NCBI GenBank assembly: GCA_038040385.1
Contig: JBBPII010000022.1
Location: 1-64,000 of the forward strand
Reading direction: 5' to 3'
Length of the DNA: 64,000 nucleotides
From: Gilichinskyi gelida
GTDB taxonomy: Bacteria > Acidobacteriota > Thermoanaerobaculia > Gp7-AA8
Shown: positions 24,260-32,027 of the stretch, one piece after another
How the letters are laid out: every line of letters starts with the position of its first letter
Numbering within the stretch: the first letter of the stretch is position 1
The notes under the pieces: model-generated
What the model saw: only the letters and a program-made list of their open reading frames with translations
Told to the model about the DNA's origin: nothing
Database searches by the model: none
Translations under genes and position numbers: made by a program

Positions 24260-24726
24260 CAACTTCTTCCTGTGGCGACCGGATATCCGAGGCGCGTCCA
24301 TTCCTGCAGACCGCCGGCCAACGCGCGCGCGCCGCGGACGCCGGCGTGCTCGAGAATCAGCACCGTCTCCGCCGCGGCCTCGTCGTGCGGACAGGTGCAG
24401 TACGCCACGATCGGCTTACCCTTCGGCAGGAACTGCACCTCCCCCTCGACGCGCGAGAGCGGAATCTGCAGGGAGCCGGGGATGTGCGACGCGAGATACG
24501 ACTCGGCGTCGCGGACGTCGAGCAGCGTGACGTTGTTCGCGTCGAAGAGCGCCTTCAGCTCCGCTTGTTTGATGCGCGGGGCGTCGGCCATGGCGGCCGG
24601 CGTGGACGCCGCCGGAGTTTCCGCGACGGGCGGCGGGGCAGGGTTCTTGCCGGAGCGGACGACGGCGAACGCCACCAAGGCGACGACCGCGATGGCCGCA
24701 ACGGCAAATAGTACGTTTCGTCTCAT
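24259..24726 (-). CDS. Membrane-anchored rhodanese-like protein
   Basis: 155 aa. An N-terminal membrane anchor (MRRNVLFAVAAIAVVALVAFAVV) and a Pro/Ala linker place the rhodanese domain (about residues 50-152) in the periplasm. LLDVRDAESYLASHIPGSLQIPLSRV and the catalytic loop VAYCTCPHDEAAAE (Cys) are present. It may transfer sulfur or act on thiols. It is followed by a cytochrome c and preceded by a second rhodanese, which suggests a periplasmic sulfur or redox task. Confidence 0.87.
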   Translation of the reverse strand: MRRNVLFAVAAIAVVALVAFAVVRSGKNPAPPPVAETPAASTPAAMADAPRIKQAELKALFDANNVTLLDVRDAESYLASHIPGSLQIPLSRVEGEVQFLPKGKPIVAYCTCPHDEAAAETVLILEHAGVRGARALAGGLQEWTRLGYPVATGRS

Positions 24727-24758
24727 TTGCAAAATCGTCTTGACCGCGACGAAGGATA

Positions 24759-25238
24759 TCAGCGTCCGGCGCCCGTCGATTCCAGCTCCAGCTTCGCTCT
24801 CTTGATGTCGAGCAGCGGCGCGAGCTCGTAGACGTTGCGGTAGCCGTAGCTGAAGAGCGCGATGTACGTGGAGAGGTTCAGCGACGCGCGCGCTGCCTTG
24901 GTGGGGAACGGCCCTTCCGCGTTCTCGAAGTTGTTGTTGCAGTAGATGAGGATGCGCGTCGACTGGTCGGGGATCGTGGCGCGCAGGCTCTCCACGGCGA
25001 TGTCGGGGAAGCTGAGGTTGACCGCTCCCTTGACGTGCAGCTCGTCGAACTTCTCGCGGCTCCGCGCGTCGAGGATGATCGTCCGCGGCTCGCCCGCCAT
25101 GCGGATGAAGTCGTCCTCCGACACGCGGTGCGTTTTGCGGTGCTGCGCCGCCTCGGCCGCCACGCGCAGGTAGCCATTCATGTCGATGGCGGGGTTGTCG
25201 GGAACGGCGAGAAGAACGGCCAGGATCAGGTACGTCAT
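24759..25238 (-). CDS. Exported rhodanese-like protein
   Basis: 159 aa with a short signal peptide (MTYLILAVLLAVPDNPA). The rhodanese fold is clear: TIILDARSREKFDELHVKGAVNLSFPDIAVESL and RILIYCNNNFENAEG, with Cys in the active-site loop, but the loop is one residue pattern away from typical CxxGxR enzymes. A family B repeat lies upstream. It leads an operon of two rhodaneses, a cytochrome c and perhaps a lipoprotein, all on the minus strand. Confidence 0.85.
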   Translation of the reverse strand: MTYLILAVLLAVPDNPAIDMNGYLRVAAEAAQHRKTHRVSEDDFIRMAGEPRTIILDARSREKFDELHVKGAVNLSFPDIAVESLRATIPDQSTRILIYCNNNFENAEGPFPTKAARASLNLSTYIALFSYGYRNVYELAPLLDIKRAKLELESTGAGR

Positions 25239-25267
25239 GAGTATTTGACGAGCGCCGCCCACCCGCG

Positions 25268-25377
25268 GTTCCTAGGAACGCCGCCGTCCCGGCGGCTGGA
25301 CCGGCGGCGTCCCGCCGCCGCCCGCGCAGGCGGGACGCCTGCGGGCCAGCCGGCGAGGACGCCGGCGCTCCTACCAA
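25268..25377. repeat. Palindromic element, family B, copy 2
   Basis: About 105 bp of nested inverted repeats starting TAGGAACGCCGCCGTCC and ending GGACGCCGGCGCTCC. It is nearly identical to the minus-strand reading of the element at 10630-10735. It lies in the gap between divergent genes (rhodanese and the lipoprotein at 25442). Two near-identical copies 14.6 kb apart point to a mobile or amplifying repeat family. Confidence 0.85.
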
Positions 25378-25441
25378 AGGCCTTCTCGAGCTTCACGCCC
25401 ACCGGGGGCACGGACGACACCAGGTGATATCGTCGCCGCAA

Positions 25442-25903
25442 ATGAAACTCGGTTGGTCGTGGCTTCTCGGCGTACTGCTGCTCGGCGGATGCGCCACCAT
25501 GAGCGGCAGCGGCCCGGAGCGCATCGAGTTCGATTCGACGCCGGCCGGCGCGGACGTGGTCGTCAACTGCGGCGCGGTGACCGTCGGCCGCGGCGTGACC
25601 CCGACCGCCGTGCTCGTCGAGCGCACCGCGCCGGAGTGCATCGCCACCATCAGCAAAGACGGCTTCACGCCGCACCAGGTGACGCTCGAGCAGGGCTTCA
25701 ATCGGCGCTACTGGCTCAACATCCCGCTGATGGCCGGAGTCCCCTGGGCGGCCGTGCTGATTTTTCAACCCAACGATGGCGCGCGCGCGGCGGTGGGTGT
25801 CGGCCTTCTCGGCATCGCCGGGATGATCATCGACAACGTGACCGACGCCAAGCTCGATCACGATCCGAAGAAGGTCGCCGTCACGCTGAGCCCGAAGCCG
25901 TAA
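25442..25903 (+). CDS. PEGA-like domain lipoprotein
   Basis: 153 aa. Lipobox LLLGGC at residue 17 or so follows a hydrophobic N-terminus, so it is anchored in the outer or inner membrane. The mature N-terminal half (IEFDSTPAGADVVVNCGAV, TPTAVLVERTAPECIATISKDGFTPHQVTL) has the PEGA pattern of surface-associated proteins. The C-terminal half has a hydrophobic stretch (WAAVLIFQPNDGARAAVGVGLLGIAGMIIDNVTDA) as in PEGA/DUF4810-like lipoproteins. Start is ATG 25442; two further codons upstream have no better signal. Confidence 0.75.
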   Translation: MKLGWSWLLGVLLLGGCATMSGSGPERIEFDSTPAGADVVVNCGAVTVGRGVTPTAVLVERTAPECIATISKDGFTPHQVTLEQGFNRRYWLNIPLMAGVPWAAVLIFQPNDGARAAVGVGLLGIAGMIIDNVTDAKLDHDPKKVAVTLSPKP

Positions 25904-25913
25904 AAAATGGAGC

Positions 25914-25932
25914 GGCGGCCTTTCAGGCCGCC
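25914..25932. terminator. GC-rich hairpin after the lipoprotein gene
   Basis: GGCGGCC-TTTCA-GGCCGCC forms a perfect 7-bp stem eleven bases after the TAA stop. There is an A-run before the stem but no T-run after it on the plus strand. On the minus strand the A-run becomes a T6 tract, so it may terminate transcription of the small gene at 25965-26129. Confidence 0.5.
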
Positions 25933-25964
25933 GTCTAAGTGATGAAAGATGCTTGGGTTACGGT

Positions 25965-26129
25965 CTATTCGCTGAGGGGCGCGGGCTCGGTCAGGACTTC
26001 GAACGTTTCCGGTTCCTCGATACCCCCCTCGGTCTTACGCTGCGCCCTCCGCTCGAGCTTCGCCTGCTGGCGCTCGCGCTTCTTCTGTTCCCGCTGACGT
26101 TTCGTAACCGTCATTTGTGGTCTGCCCAA
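25965..26129 (-). CDS. Small conserved basic protein
   Basis: 54 aa from TTG 26129 or 49 aa from ATG 26114. An AGGAGG site is 4 nt upstream of the TTG but 20 nt upstream of the ATG, so the TTG start (MGRPQMTVTKRQREQ) is preferred. The sequence is a highly charged helix (KRQREQKKRERQQAKLERRAQRK) with an acidic tail. Similar tiny proteins starting RPQ-x-T-x-x-KRQRE are widespread in bacteria without a known role. Downstream is the hairpin at 25914-25932. Confidence 0.65.
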   Translation of the reverse strand: MGRPQMTVTKRQREQKKRERQQAKLERRAQRKTEGGIEEPETFEVLTEPAPLSE

Positions 26130-26174
26130 GATGCCTCCTGACTGAATCAAACCGGCTCATGCACCGTACCACAT

Positions 26175-26353
26175 TTACTCCGAAAAGACCGTCTCTTCCG
26201 GGACGTCAGTAAGGCTCTCGAACTCCAGCCGGTAGCCGTCGGGATCGCGCAGCGATGTGACCCACATGGCGTTCCCGACGAACGGTCTCGAGGCCTCGAT
26301 TCCGCGCGCCGTGACTTCGCGATAGAACGCCCGCGCGTCGTTGCAGACGTACC
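26175..26353 (-). pseudogene. C-terminal half of a VOC/glyoxalase-like gene
   Basis: The frame RYVCNDARAFYREVTARGI...GNAMWVTSLRDPDGYRLEFESLTDVPEETVFS is the second half of a VOC domain (bleomycin-resistance/glyoxalase type). The first half is absent: homology begins right where the MoaD gene ends (26356). No start or ribosome site precedes it in frame. It is most likely a truncated remnant left by a deletion or insertion joining it to the MoaD/BNR pair. Confidence 0.7.
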
Positions 26354-26355
26354 GG

Positions 26356-26637
26356 CTACCCCCCGCTGAGGGCGGGAAGGATGAAGATCTCCGCACCGTC
26401 GCGCACCGGCGTGCCGAGGCCGCCGGCGTCGCGGATGCTCTCGCCGTCGACGAAGATGTTGACGTGCGGGCGCACCTCGCCGAGCTCGGTGATGACGCGG
26501 TCGCGCACCGCGGGGCATCGCGACCACAGCAGCGACAGCGCCTCCGACACCGATCCCGCCGCGCCGTCGACGCGCACCTCGCCGCGATTGCCGGTGAGCT
26601 CGCGCAATGGTCCGGGCATGACGAAGGTGAACGCCAT
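26356..26637 (-). CDS. MoaD/ThiS family ubiquitin-like protein
   Basis: 93 aa. The beta-grasp pattern FVMPGPLRELTG, VSEALSLLWSRCPAVRDRVI, VRPHVNIFVDGESIRDAGGLGTPVRDGAEIFILPALSGG is complete and ends in the C-terminal Gly-Gly used for adenylation and thiocarboxylation. The ATG overlaps the stop of the BNR gene by 1 nt (TGATG). No MoaE, ThiF or ThiG partner lies nearby, so it may act with an enzyme encoded elsewhere, or have a role tied to the BNR protein it is coupled to. Confidence 0.9.
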   Translation of the reverse strand: MAFTFVMPGPLRELTGNRGEVRVDGAAGSVSEALSLLWSRCPAVRDRVITELGEVRPHVNIFVDGESIRDAGGLGTPVRDGAEIFILPALSGG

Positions 26638-27782
26638 CAGGCGCCCTTTCGCGGGCGCTTCAGCGACACTCGCGCCGTTTTGACCGAGACCACCGGCGGC
26701 AGGCCGTCGAGCAGCTCCGACCAGCTCTTCCCCTGGTCTGATGAGCCGAACAGCTTGCCGCTCCTCGTCCCGAAATAGACGCCCGCGGGATCGAGCGAGT
26801 CGGCGGCCATGGCGTCGCGGAGGACGGTCTCGTACGCCTTCTTCTGCGGCAGTCCCTTGGTCATCCCCTCCCACTTCTCGCCCGCATCGCGCGTGCGGTA
26901 AACGCGGAGCTTCCCCTCGGGCGTGCAGCGGAATCCGTCCGACTCCAGCGGCACGATCCACGCGCAGTCGGGATCCTCGGGATGGACGGCCATGGCGAAG
27001 CCGAAGTCCGAGGGGACGCCGTTGGCGACGTCGGTCCAGTTCTCGCCGCCGTCGTCGGTGCGATACAGGCCCCAGTGATTCTGCAGGAACATCCGCTCCG
27101 GCCGCCCCTTCGACTGCGCCACCTTGTGCACGCACTGGCCGAACTCCGGGTACTTCTCGGGGAGGAAGTCGGCGCGCACGCCGTGATTTGACGGCCGCCA
27201 GGTCGCGCCGCCGTCGGCGGTCACGTACATCCCGCCGGTGGACACCGCGATGCGGATGTGCTTCGGGTCGTTCGGATGCAGGAGGATGGTGTGGAGGCAT
27301 AGCCCGCCGCCGCCCGGCTGCCACTTCGGCCGCTGCGGGTGATTCCAAAGCCCCTCGTTGAGACGCCACGTTTTGCCGGCGTCGCTGGAGACGAACATCG
27401 CCGCCGGTTCGACGCCGCAGTAGAGCGTCTTCGGTTCCGCGTCGCGGCCAGGGACGATCTGCCAAATGTTCCGGAGCGCGGCGTCCGTCCCCTCCGGGAA
27501 CTTGACGTTGGCCTCCTCGGGATTGGTCCAGCGCCGCCCGAAGTCGTCACTCGACCGCAGCAGCGCGCCCCAATGCATGCTCTGCGGCCCGGCCCAAATG
27601 CGATGCCGCCCGGCCCGCCCGTCGTACGCCAGGGCGTAAACCGCGCTCCCCGGGAAGTATGGCCCGCCCACGTCCCACTTCCGCCGCACCTTGTTCGCGC
27701 GGAGAATGAACGCCCCCTTCATGGTGCCGACCAGGAGCAGGACGTCGCCGTTGCGGGGAGTGATGTGTGTGGTGTCAGGCAT
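26637..27782 (-). CDS. BNR/sialidase-like beta-propeller protein
   Basis: 381 aa without a signal peptide, so probably cytosolic. Six Asp-box motifs (SSDDFGRRW, SSDAGKTW, TADGGATW, RTDDGGENW, RTRDAGEKW, SSDQGKSW) fit a six-bladed propeller of the exo-alpha-sialidase-like fold. Sialidase Arg triad and nucleophile Tyr were not identified. It is translationally coupled to a MoaD/ThiS protein; I recall this propeller plus MoaD pairing from other bacterial genomes, but the joint function is unknown. Confidence 0.87.
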   Translation of the reverse strand: MPDTTHITPRNGDVLLLVGTMKGAFILRANKVRRKWDVGGPYFPGSAVYALAYDGRAGRHRIWAGPQSMHWGALLRSSDDFGRRWTNPEEANVKFPEGTDAALRNIWQIVPGRDAEPKTLYCGVEPAAMFVSSDAGKTWRLNEGLWNHPQRPKWQPGGGGLCLHTILLHPNDPKHIRIAVSTGGMYVTADGGATWRPSNHGVRADFLPEKYPEFGQCVHKVAQSKGRPERMFLQNHWGLYRTDDGGENWTDVANGVPSDFGFAMAVHPEDPDCAWIVPLESDGFRCTPEGKLRVYRTRDAGEKWEGMTKGLPQKKAYETVLRDAMAADSLDPAGVYFGTRSGKLFGSSDQGKSWSELLDGLPPVVSVKTARVSLKRPRKGA

Positions 27783-27841
27783 GAGGCGGGATTCTACCGC
27801 CCAACCAATGGGCCCGTTCCATCGTCAAAGAAGAGTTCACC

Positions 27842-27909
27842 GTTGGCAGTTGACCGTTGGCCGAAAACCCCGCGACGGTCAACGGCCAACTGTCAACAGC
27901 CAACTTTTT
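27842..27909. repeat. Palindromic element, family D, copy 1, with T-run
   Basis: Imperfect inverted repeat: left arm GTTGGCAGTTGACC + GTTGGCCG, right arm (reverse complement) GTTGGCTGTTGACA + GTTGGCCG, separated by about 14 bp. It is followed on the plus strand by CAACTTTTTGGAGG, so a T5 run sits directly after the stem and abuts the ribosome site of the DUF5916 gene. It may act as a terminator or attenuator. The rest of 27783-27920 shows no gene. The second copy is at 55454-55541. Confidence 0.75.
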
Positions 27910-27920
27910 GGAGGACAGGC

Positions 27921-30176
27921 ATGCGCGTGAGGATCGTCCTGGCGGTGATCGGGCTGTTGATGTCGGCAGGGACGGTCCTTGCGGCGGCGCAGGAAACTCC
28001 CAAAGAAGCTGAGAAGAAAAAGCGCGAGCCCGCTTCCTTCGAAATTCGCGAAGCGAGCGGCCCGATCCGCGTCGACGGAGTCCTCGACGAGGAGGCCTGG
28101 AAGAACGCCGCCACCATCCCCCTCGCCTACGAGTGGCACCCGGGCGACAACGTCGCCGCACCGGTGAAGACCGAGGTGCTCTTCACCTTCGACCGCCAAA
28201 TGCTGTACGTCGGCTTCCGGGCCCACGATCCGAAGCCGTCCGCCATCAGCGCCCACCTCACCGATCGCGACGTGCCGTTCTCCGACGACACCGTCGGCAT
28301 CATGATCGACACCTTCAACGATCAACGCCGCGCCTTCCAGTTCCGCGTCAATCCCCTCGGCGTGCAGATGGACGCCACCAACAGCGACGTCGACGGATCC
28401 GAGGACTGGTCGTGGAACGCGATCTGGGCCTCGGAGGGACGGATCACCGCCGACGGCTACGTCGTGGAGATCGGCATTCCGTTCACCCAGCTCCGCTTCC
28501 CGCGCGGCGCGGACGTGCAGACCTGGGGCTTCATGGCCAGCCGCGACTGGCCGCGCGAGGACCGTCATCGCATGCGCACCATGCCCACCGACCGCGGCGC
28601 GGGCTGTCTGATCTGCCAGTTCGACAAGCTGGCGGGCTTCCGCGACTTGCGGCCCGGCCGCAATCTGGAGCTCGATCCCACCATCACCGCACATCAGACC
28701 GCCGAGCGTCCGGACTTTCCCGACGGGCCGCTGGAGTCGGGCGACGCCAAGGTGGAGCCGGGGCTCTCGGCGCGATGGGGAATCACGCCGAACGTGACGC
28801 TCTCCGCAGCGCTCAATCCCGACTTCTCACAGGTGGAGGCCGACGCCGCGCAGCTCGCGGAGAACGAGCGCTTCGCCCTTTTCTTCCCGGAAAAGCGGCC
28901 GTTCTTCCTCGAAGGCGCCGACTTCTTCTCCACGCCGATCAGCGCGGTCTTCACCCGCACCGTCGCCGATCCTTCGGTCGGCATGAAGGTGACGGGGAAG
29001 GAGGACAAGAACGCATTCGGCCTCGTCGTCACCCGCGACCGGGTCAACAACCTGATCTTCCCCTCGTACGACGGCTCGGGACTCGACTCCATCGACGAGG
29101 ACGTCAACGGCATCGTCGGCCGCTACCGCCGCGACGTGGGCAAGACCTCGACCATCGGTGTTCTCTACACCGGCCGCTCGGGCGCCGACTACTCGAACCA
29201 CGTCGCGGGCATCGACGGCCTGGTGCGGTTCTCACAGTCCGACTCCATCACGTTTCAGTACCTCCGGAGCACGACCGAGTATCCGAGGAGCGTGGCGGTC
29301 AACAACGGCCAGCCGCTCGGGTCGTTCGCCGACGACGGGGTCAACGTCCGCTACAGCCACTCGACGCGTGACTGGCAGTGGAGCGCGCGCTACTCCGATC
29401 TCGGCCCCCGGTTCCGCGCCGACAGCGGATTCGTCACCCGCGTCGACGTGAAGCAGCCGAGCGCGTGGATACAGCGAAGCTTCTGGGGGAAACCGAGACA
29501 GTGGTACACGCGCATCAACGTCTTCGCGGGCGCCGACTGGACCACCAACACGTCGGGAACCATCAAGGAGAACGGACAGGACTTTCTGGTGTCATACCTC
29601 GGAACGAGGCAGACCTACGTCGAGGCATCCCTCGCTCCGAATCACGAGTATTTCAACGGAACGTACTACGACAACCTGCGCTGGAGCTTCTTCGCCGAGA
29701 GCCGGCCATTCTCGAGCTTCTACGGATACTTCTTCACCCGCGGCGGCAAGACGATCGATTTCGCCAACGGGCAGCAGGCGGACGTATTCGTGGTCGAGCC
29801 GAACGTCGAGCTGAACCTCGGGCGGCGCGTCGCCGTGAACGTCACGCATACCCTGCAGCAGCTCGACGTCGCCGGCGGGCGTCTCTTCACCGCGAATCTC
29901 ACGCAGGGACGCCTCATCTACCACTTCAACCTCCGCACCTTCGTGCGGGCCATCGCCCAATACCGCGACGTCACGCGCGAACCGGCGCTCTATAGGTTCC
30001 CGATCGACCGCGAATCGCGCGATCTCTTCACCCAGCTCCTCTTCTCTTACAAGATCAACCCGCAGACCGTCTTCTATCTCGGCTACTCCGACTCGTCGTT
30101 CGGCGACGACCGCATCGACCTGACCCGCGCCGATCGGACGCTGTTTTTGAAGATCGGATACGCGTGGCTACTGTGA
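27921..30176 (+). CDS. DUF5916 outer-membrane protein with CBM9-like N-terminal domain
   Basis: 751 aa. Signal peptide (MRVRIVLAVIGLLMSAGTVLA) and a strong TTGGAGGACAGG ribosome site. Residues about 45-235 form a CBM9-like sandwich (GPIRVDGVLDEEAW, VLFTFDRQMLYVGFRAHDP, DDTVGIMIDTFNDQRRAFQFRVNPLGVQMDA). The DUF5916 signature FFPEKRPFFLEGADFF follows, then alternating amphipathic strands (GVLYTGRSGADYSNHV...) ending in an aromatic residue pattern typical of a beta-barrel (FLKIGYAWLL). Members are thought to sit in the outer membrane and bind or process glycans; ligand unknown. Confidence 0.9.
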   Translation: MRVRIVLAVIGLLMSAGTVLAAAQETPKEAEKKKREPASFEIREASGPIRVDGVLDEEAWKNAATIPLAYEWHPGDNVAAPVKTEVLFTFDRQMLYVGFRAHDPKPSAISAHLTDRDVPFSDDTVGIMIDTFNDQRRAFQFRVNPLGVQMDATNSDVDGSEDWSWNAIWASEGRITADGYVVEIGIPFTQLRFPRGADVQTWGFMASRDWPREDRHRMRTMPTDRGAGCLICQFDKLAGFRDLRPGRNLELDPTITAHQTAERPDFPDGPLESGDAKVEPGLSARWGITPNVTLSAALNPDFSQVEADAAQLAENERFALFFPEKRPFFLEGADFFSTPISAVFTRTVADPSVGMKVTGKEDKNAFGLVVTRDRVNNLIFPSYDGSGLDSIDEDVNGIVGRYRRDVGKTSTIGVLYTGRSGADYSNHVAGIDGLVRFSQSDSITFQYLRSTTEYPRSVAVNNGQPLGSFADDGVNVRYSHSTRDWQWSARYSDLGPRFRADSGFVTRVDVKQPSAWIQRSFWGKPRQWYTRINVFAGADWTTNTSGTIKENGQDFLVSYLGTRQTYVEASLAPNHEYFNGTYYDNLRWSFFAESRPFSSFYGYFFTRGGKTIDFANGQQADVFVVEPNVELNLGRRVAVNVTHTLQQLDVAGGRLFTANLTQGRLIYHFNLRTFVRAIAQYRDVTREPALYRFPIDRESRDLFTQLLFSYKINPQTVFYLGYSDSSFGDDRIDLTRADRTLFLKIGYAWLL

Positions 30177-30319
30177 GCGGCCTATCTCGAGCAGCGGCCG
30201 CAACTCGTTCGCGGCGCGCATGCTCCCGTTGCGCTTCCCGATTCTTGGCTGCTCGTCTTTGTACTGCACGACTCCCCAACAGAAATCCAGGACCGCATGG
30301 CCGACTTTGTGGCGAAGAG

Positions 30320-30655
30320 TCAGCGCGGCACGACCGCTCGATGGAGCGCCCTGGTAACCGCGCTGAAATCGGTGAAATCGCCGATCACGTGCTCGGCACC
30401 GCAGGCCAGTAGGCGCGTTCTCTTTTCGCCGCGTGCGATTCCGATGAACGGCAGCGATAGGCGTGCGGCGGTGTGGACATCCCACGGCGCATCGCCGATG
30501 ACAACGGCGTGCGGGTCATCAATGTCCGATGCTCCCGCCATTGCGAGCTGGATGGCATGCTTGACGATGTCTTCACGCGATCGGAAATCATCAGCGCAAG
30601 CGAGCGGCAACAGCAGTTGCCGCCAGTACCCCCGCGGCGGCTGCATGCCGATCAC
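30320..30655 (-). pseudogene. C-terminal fragment of a HAD family hydrolase
   Basis: 111-residue frame. The C-terminal part (HAVVIGDAPWDVHTAARLSLPFIGIARGEKRTRLLACGAEHVIGDFTDF) matches motif IV and the following helix of HAD phosphatases, but the N-terminal DxDxT nucleophile motif and motif II are absent. It is therefore a truncated remnant, or part of a gene broken by rearrangement. The adjacent 30177-30319 shows a further open stretch (ALTLRHKVGHAVLDFCWGVVQ) in another frame that was not assigned. Confidence 0.6.
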
Positions 30656-30671
30656 TCCGTAGGCAGCCAGC

Positions 30672-30986
30672 TCAGATTTCGAGCGACGATCGAAGCGCTT
30701 CGTACTCCGCGGGCAGGTGCTCGAGAACGAATCGTTCGACGCGCCGATCCGGGTCTGCGAGCAACCCGTCGGGCGACTGGACGAATCCGCGGTATGCCGA
30801 CCAGGTCAACCCGTTTGAATCGCGCAGCCGGACCCCCCGGTAGCCGAGGCCGGGGGGGCCGGGCGGCGGACCGCCCGTTGCGGGATCGAGACTCCTTAGC
30901 AACCGCGTGAGCCTGGCGGTCTCCGCTTCGCTCAGCCGCCACCGGGGATTCGGCCGTCCGCTGAAGATGTCGATCTCGACGACCAT
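30672..30986 (-). CDS. Short protein of the FSGRPNP family
   Basis: 104 aa. VVEIDIFSGRPNPRW near the N-terminus and GLGYRGVRL around residue 47 are shared with the N-terminal domain of the next gene upstream (MLKVEVDIFSGRPNP, GLGYREIRL). AAGGAGG lies only 2 nt before the ATG, which is unusually tight. I recall similar uncharacterised sequences in other bacteria but know no named family. It is the stand-alone version of the domain; the adjacent gene carries an extra C-terminal domain. Confidence 0.7.
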   Translation of the reverse strand: MVVEIDIFSGRPNPRWRLSEAETARLTRLLRSLDPATGGPPPGPPGLGYRGVRLRDSNGLTWSAYRGFVQSPDGLLADPDRRVERFVLEHLPAEYEALRSSLEI

Positions 30987-30995
30987 GACCTCCTT

Positions 30996-31910
30996 CTAGT
31001 TGATCACCACCGATCTCCCGGCGTAGAAGTAGCCGCAGAAGTCAGTGTACGGTCCTCGCGCCGCTGTCTCCGGGTTCACCACCAGCACATTATTGTTGTC
31101 GACGTTGCGCGCTGCGGTCTGGCCCGGTTTGTGACCCCAGAAACCACCCCGCTGCTCGCGGTACCAGTGGTAATCGTAGTTGGGCGCGATGACCAGAGCC
31201 ATCATCCGCCGAGGCCACTCGCTGACAGGCAGACAATCGCAGCGCTTCTTCAGGCCGTCTGCCATCGCCGCGGTCGTGACGTTGGGGCACTTCATGGTGC
31301 TGGTCCCCGCGCCGTGGGCGCGGCCCGGCTGGGCGAAGGTGTCCGTCCGCCAGTTGCGCGCGTAGTTGTAGCAGTTGTTGTGCGGCTGGACGCTGGCCAC
31401 GTTCCAGAAGCCCGGGTTGTACTGGCTCACCTCGTACTCGCACTTGTCGCACTTGGCGTCGTGCACCGTCGTGCGCAGCGGACTGGAGGGCGGCGACGGG
31501 GGCGGTTGCGGTTTGGGAGAGCGATCGAGGCGCTCCAGTTGCTCGAGAGTGAACTCGTAGATGGACCTGTCCAGCGGCGTGAGCTCGTGCTGGAGCAGCC
31601 GGACATCGCGATGACGCAGCATCCCGTCCAGCACCCGCTTGGCCAGCGCGATCGACGCCTTGACGTCACCGGCAGCCGTCGAGCCGACGGCGAACTCGCG
31701 GGCCAGGTTGCGCTGGCGGGGCTCGTCGTCGCCGATCAGAGAAAGCCGGATCTCCCGATACCCGAGACCGGCGAAACCGGCCCCCGGCTTCGCCACGGCT
31801 TCTCGTGACTCCGCAACGGCGCCGAGCAACTCCTTGGCCTCATCGCCATCGGTGATGATCCACACTGGATTGGGCCGACCTGAGAAGATATCGACTTCCA
31901 CTTTCAACAT
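30996..31910 (-). CDS. FSGRPNP-domain protein with C-terminal NlpC/papain-like region
   Basis: 304 aa from ATG 31910, with AGGAGGTC 7 nt upstream. Residues 1-130 share FSGRPNP and GLGYR motifs with the downstream gene. After a Pro-rich linker (PKPQPPPSPPSSPL, about residues 135-150) comes a region with CDKCEYEV, NNCYNYARNWRTDTFAQPGR and DYHWYREQRGGFWGHKPGQTAA...TDFCGYFYAG. The Cys in NNCYNYA and the His in HKPG suggest a permuted papain-like (NlpC/P60 or CHAP-like) peptidase/amidase. No signal peptide. Function inferred only from motifs. Confidence 0.72.
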   Translation of the reverse strand: MLKVEVDIFSGRPNPVWIITDGDEAKELLGAVAESREAVAKPGAGFAGLGYREIRLSLIGDDEPRQRNLAREFAVGSTAAGDVKASIALAKRVLDGMLRHRDVRLLQHELTPLDRSIYEFTLEQLERLDRSPKPQPPPSPPSSPLRTTVHDAKCDKCEYEVSQYNPGFWNVASVQPHNNCYNYARNWRTDTFAQPGRAHGAGTSTMKCPNVTTAAMADGLKKRCDCLPVSEWPRRMMALVIAPNYDYHWYREQRGGFWGHKPGQTAARNVDNNNVLVVNPETAARGPYTDFCGYFYAGRSVVIN

Positions 31911-32027
31911 TGTTTGACCTCCTGCAGTTTGTGCATGCCGGATAGTGACGCGGCAGCGCACAGCGTTTCACGCCGGGGATTTTCGCCCGCGCTTCCCTCT
32001 AATCCTCCCGACAGAGGGAGAAACATC

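Noticed and set aside
27339..27920. Upstream extension of the DUF5916 frame
   Set aside because: The strong ribosome site and signal peptide are at 27921; the extension crosses the antisense BNR gene and the palindromic repeat.
30168..30485. A 105-codon minus frame next to the HAD remnant
   Set aside because: Partly overlaps the HAD fragment in another frame. One stretch looks protein-like but no family or start could be supported.
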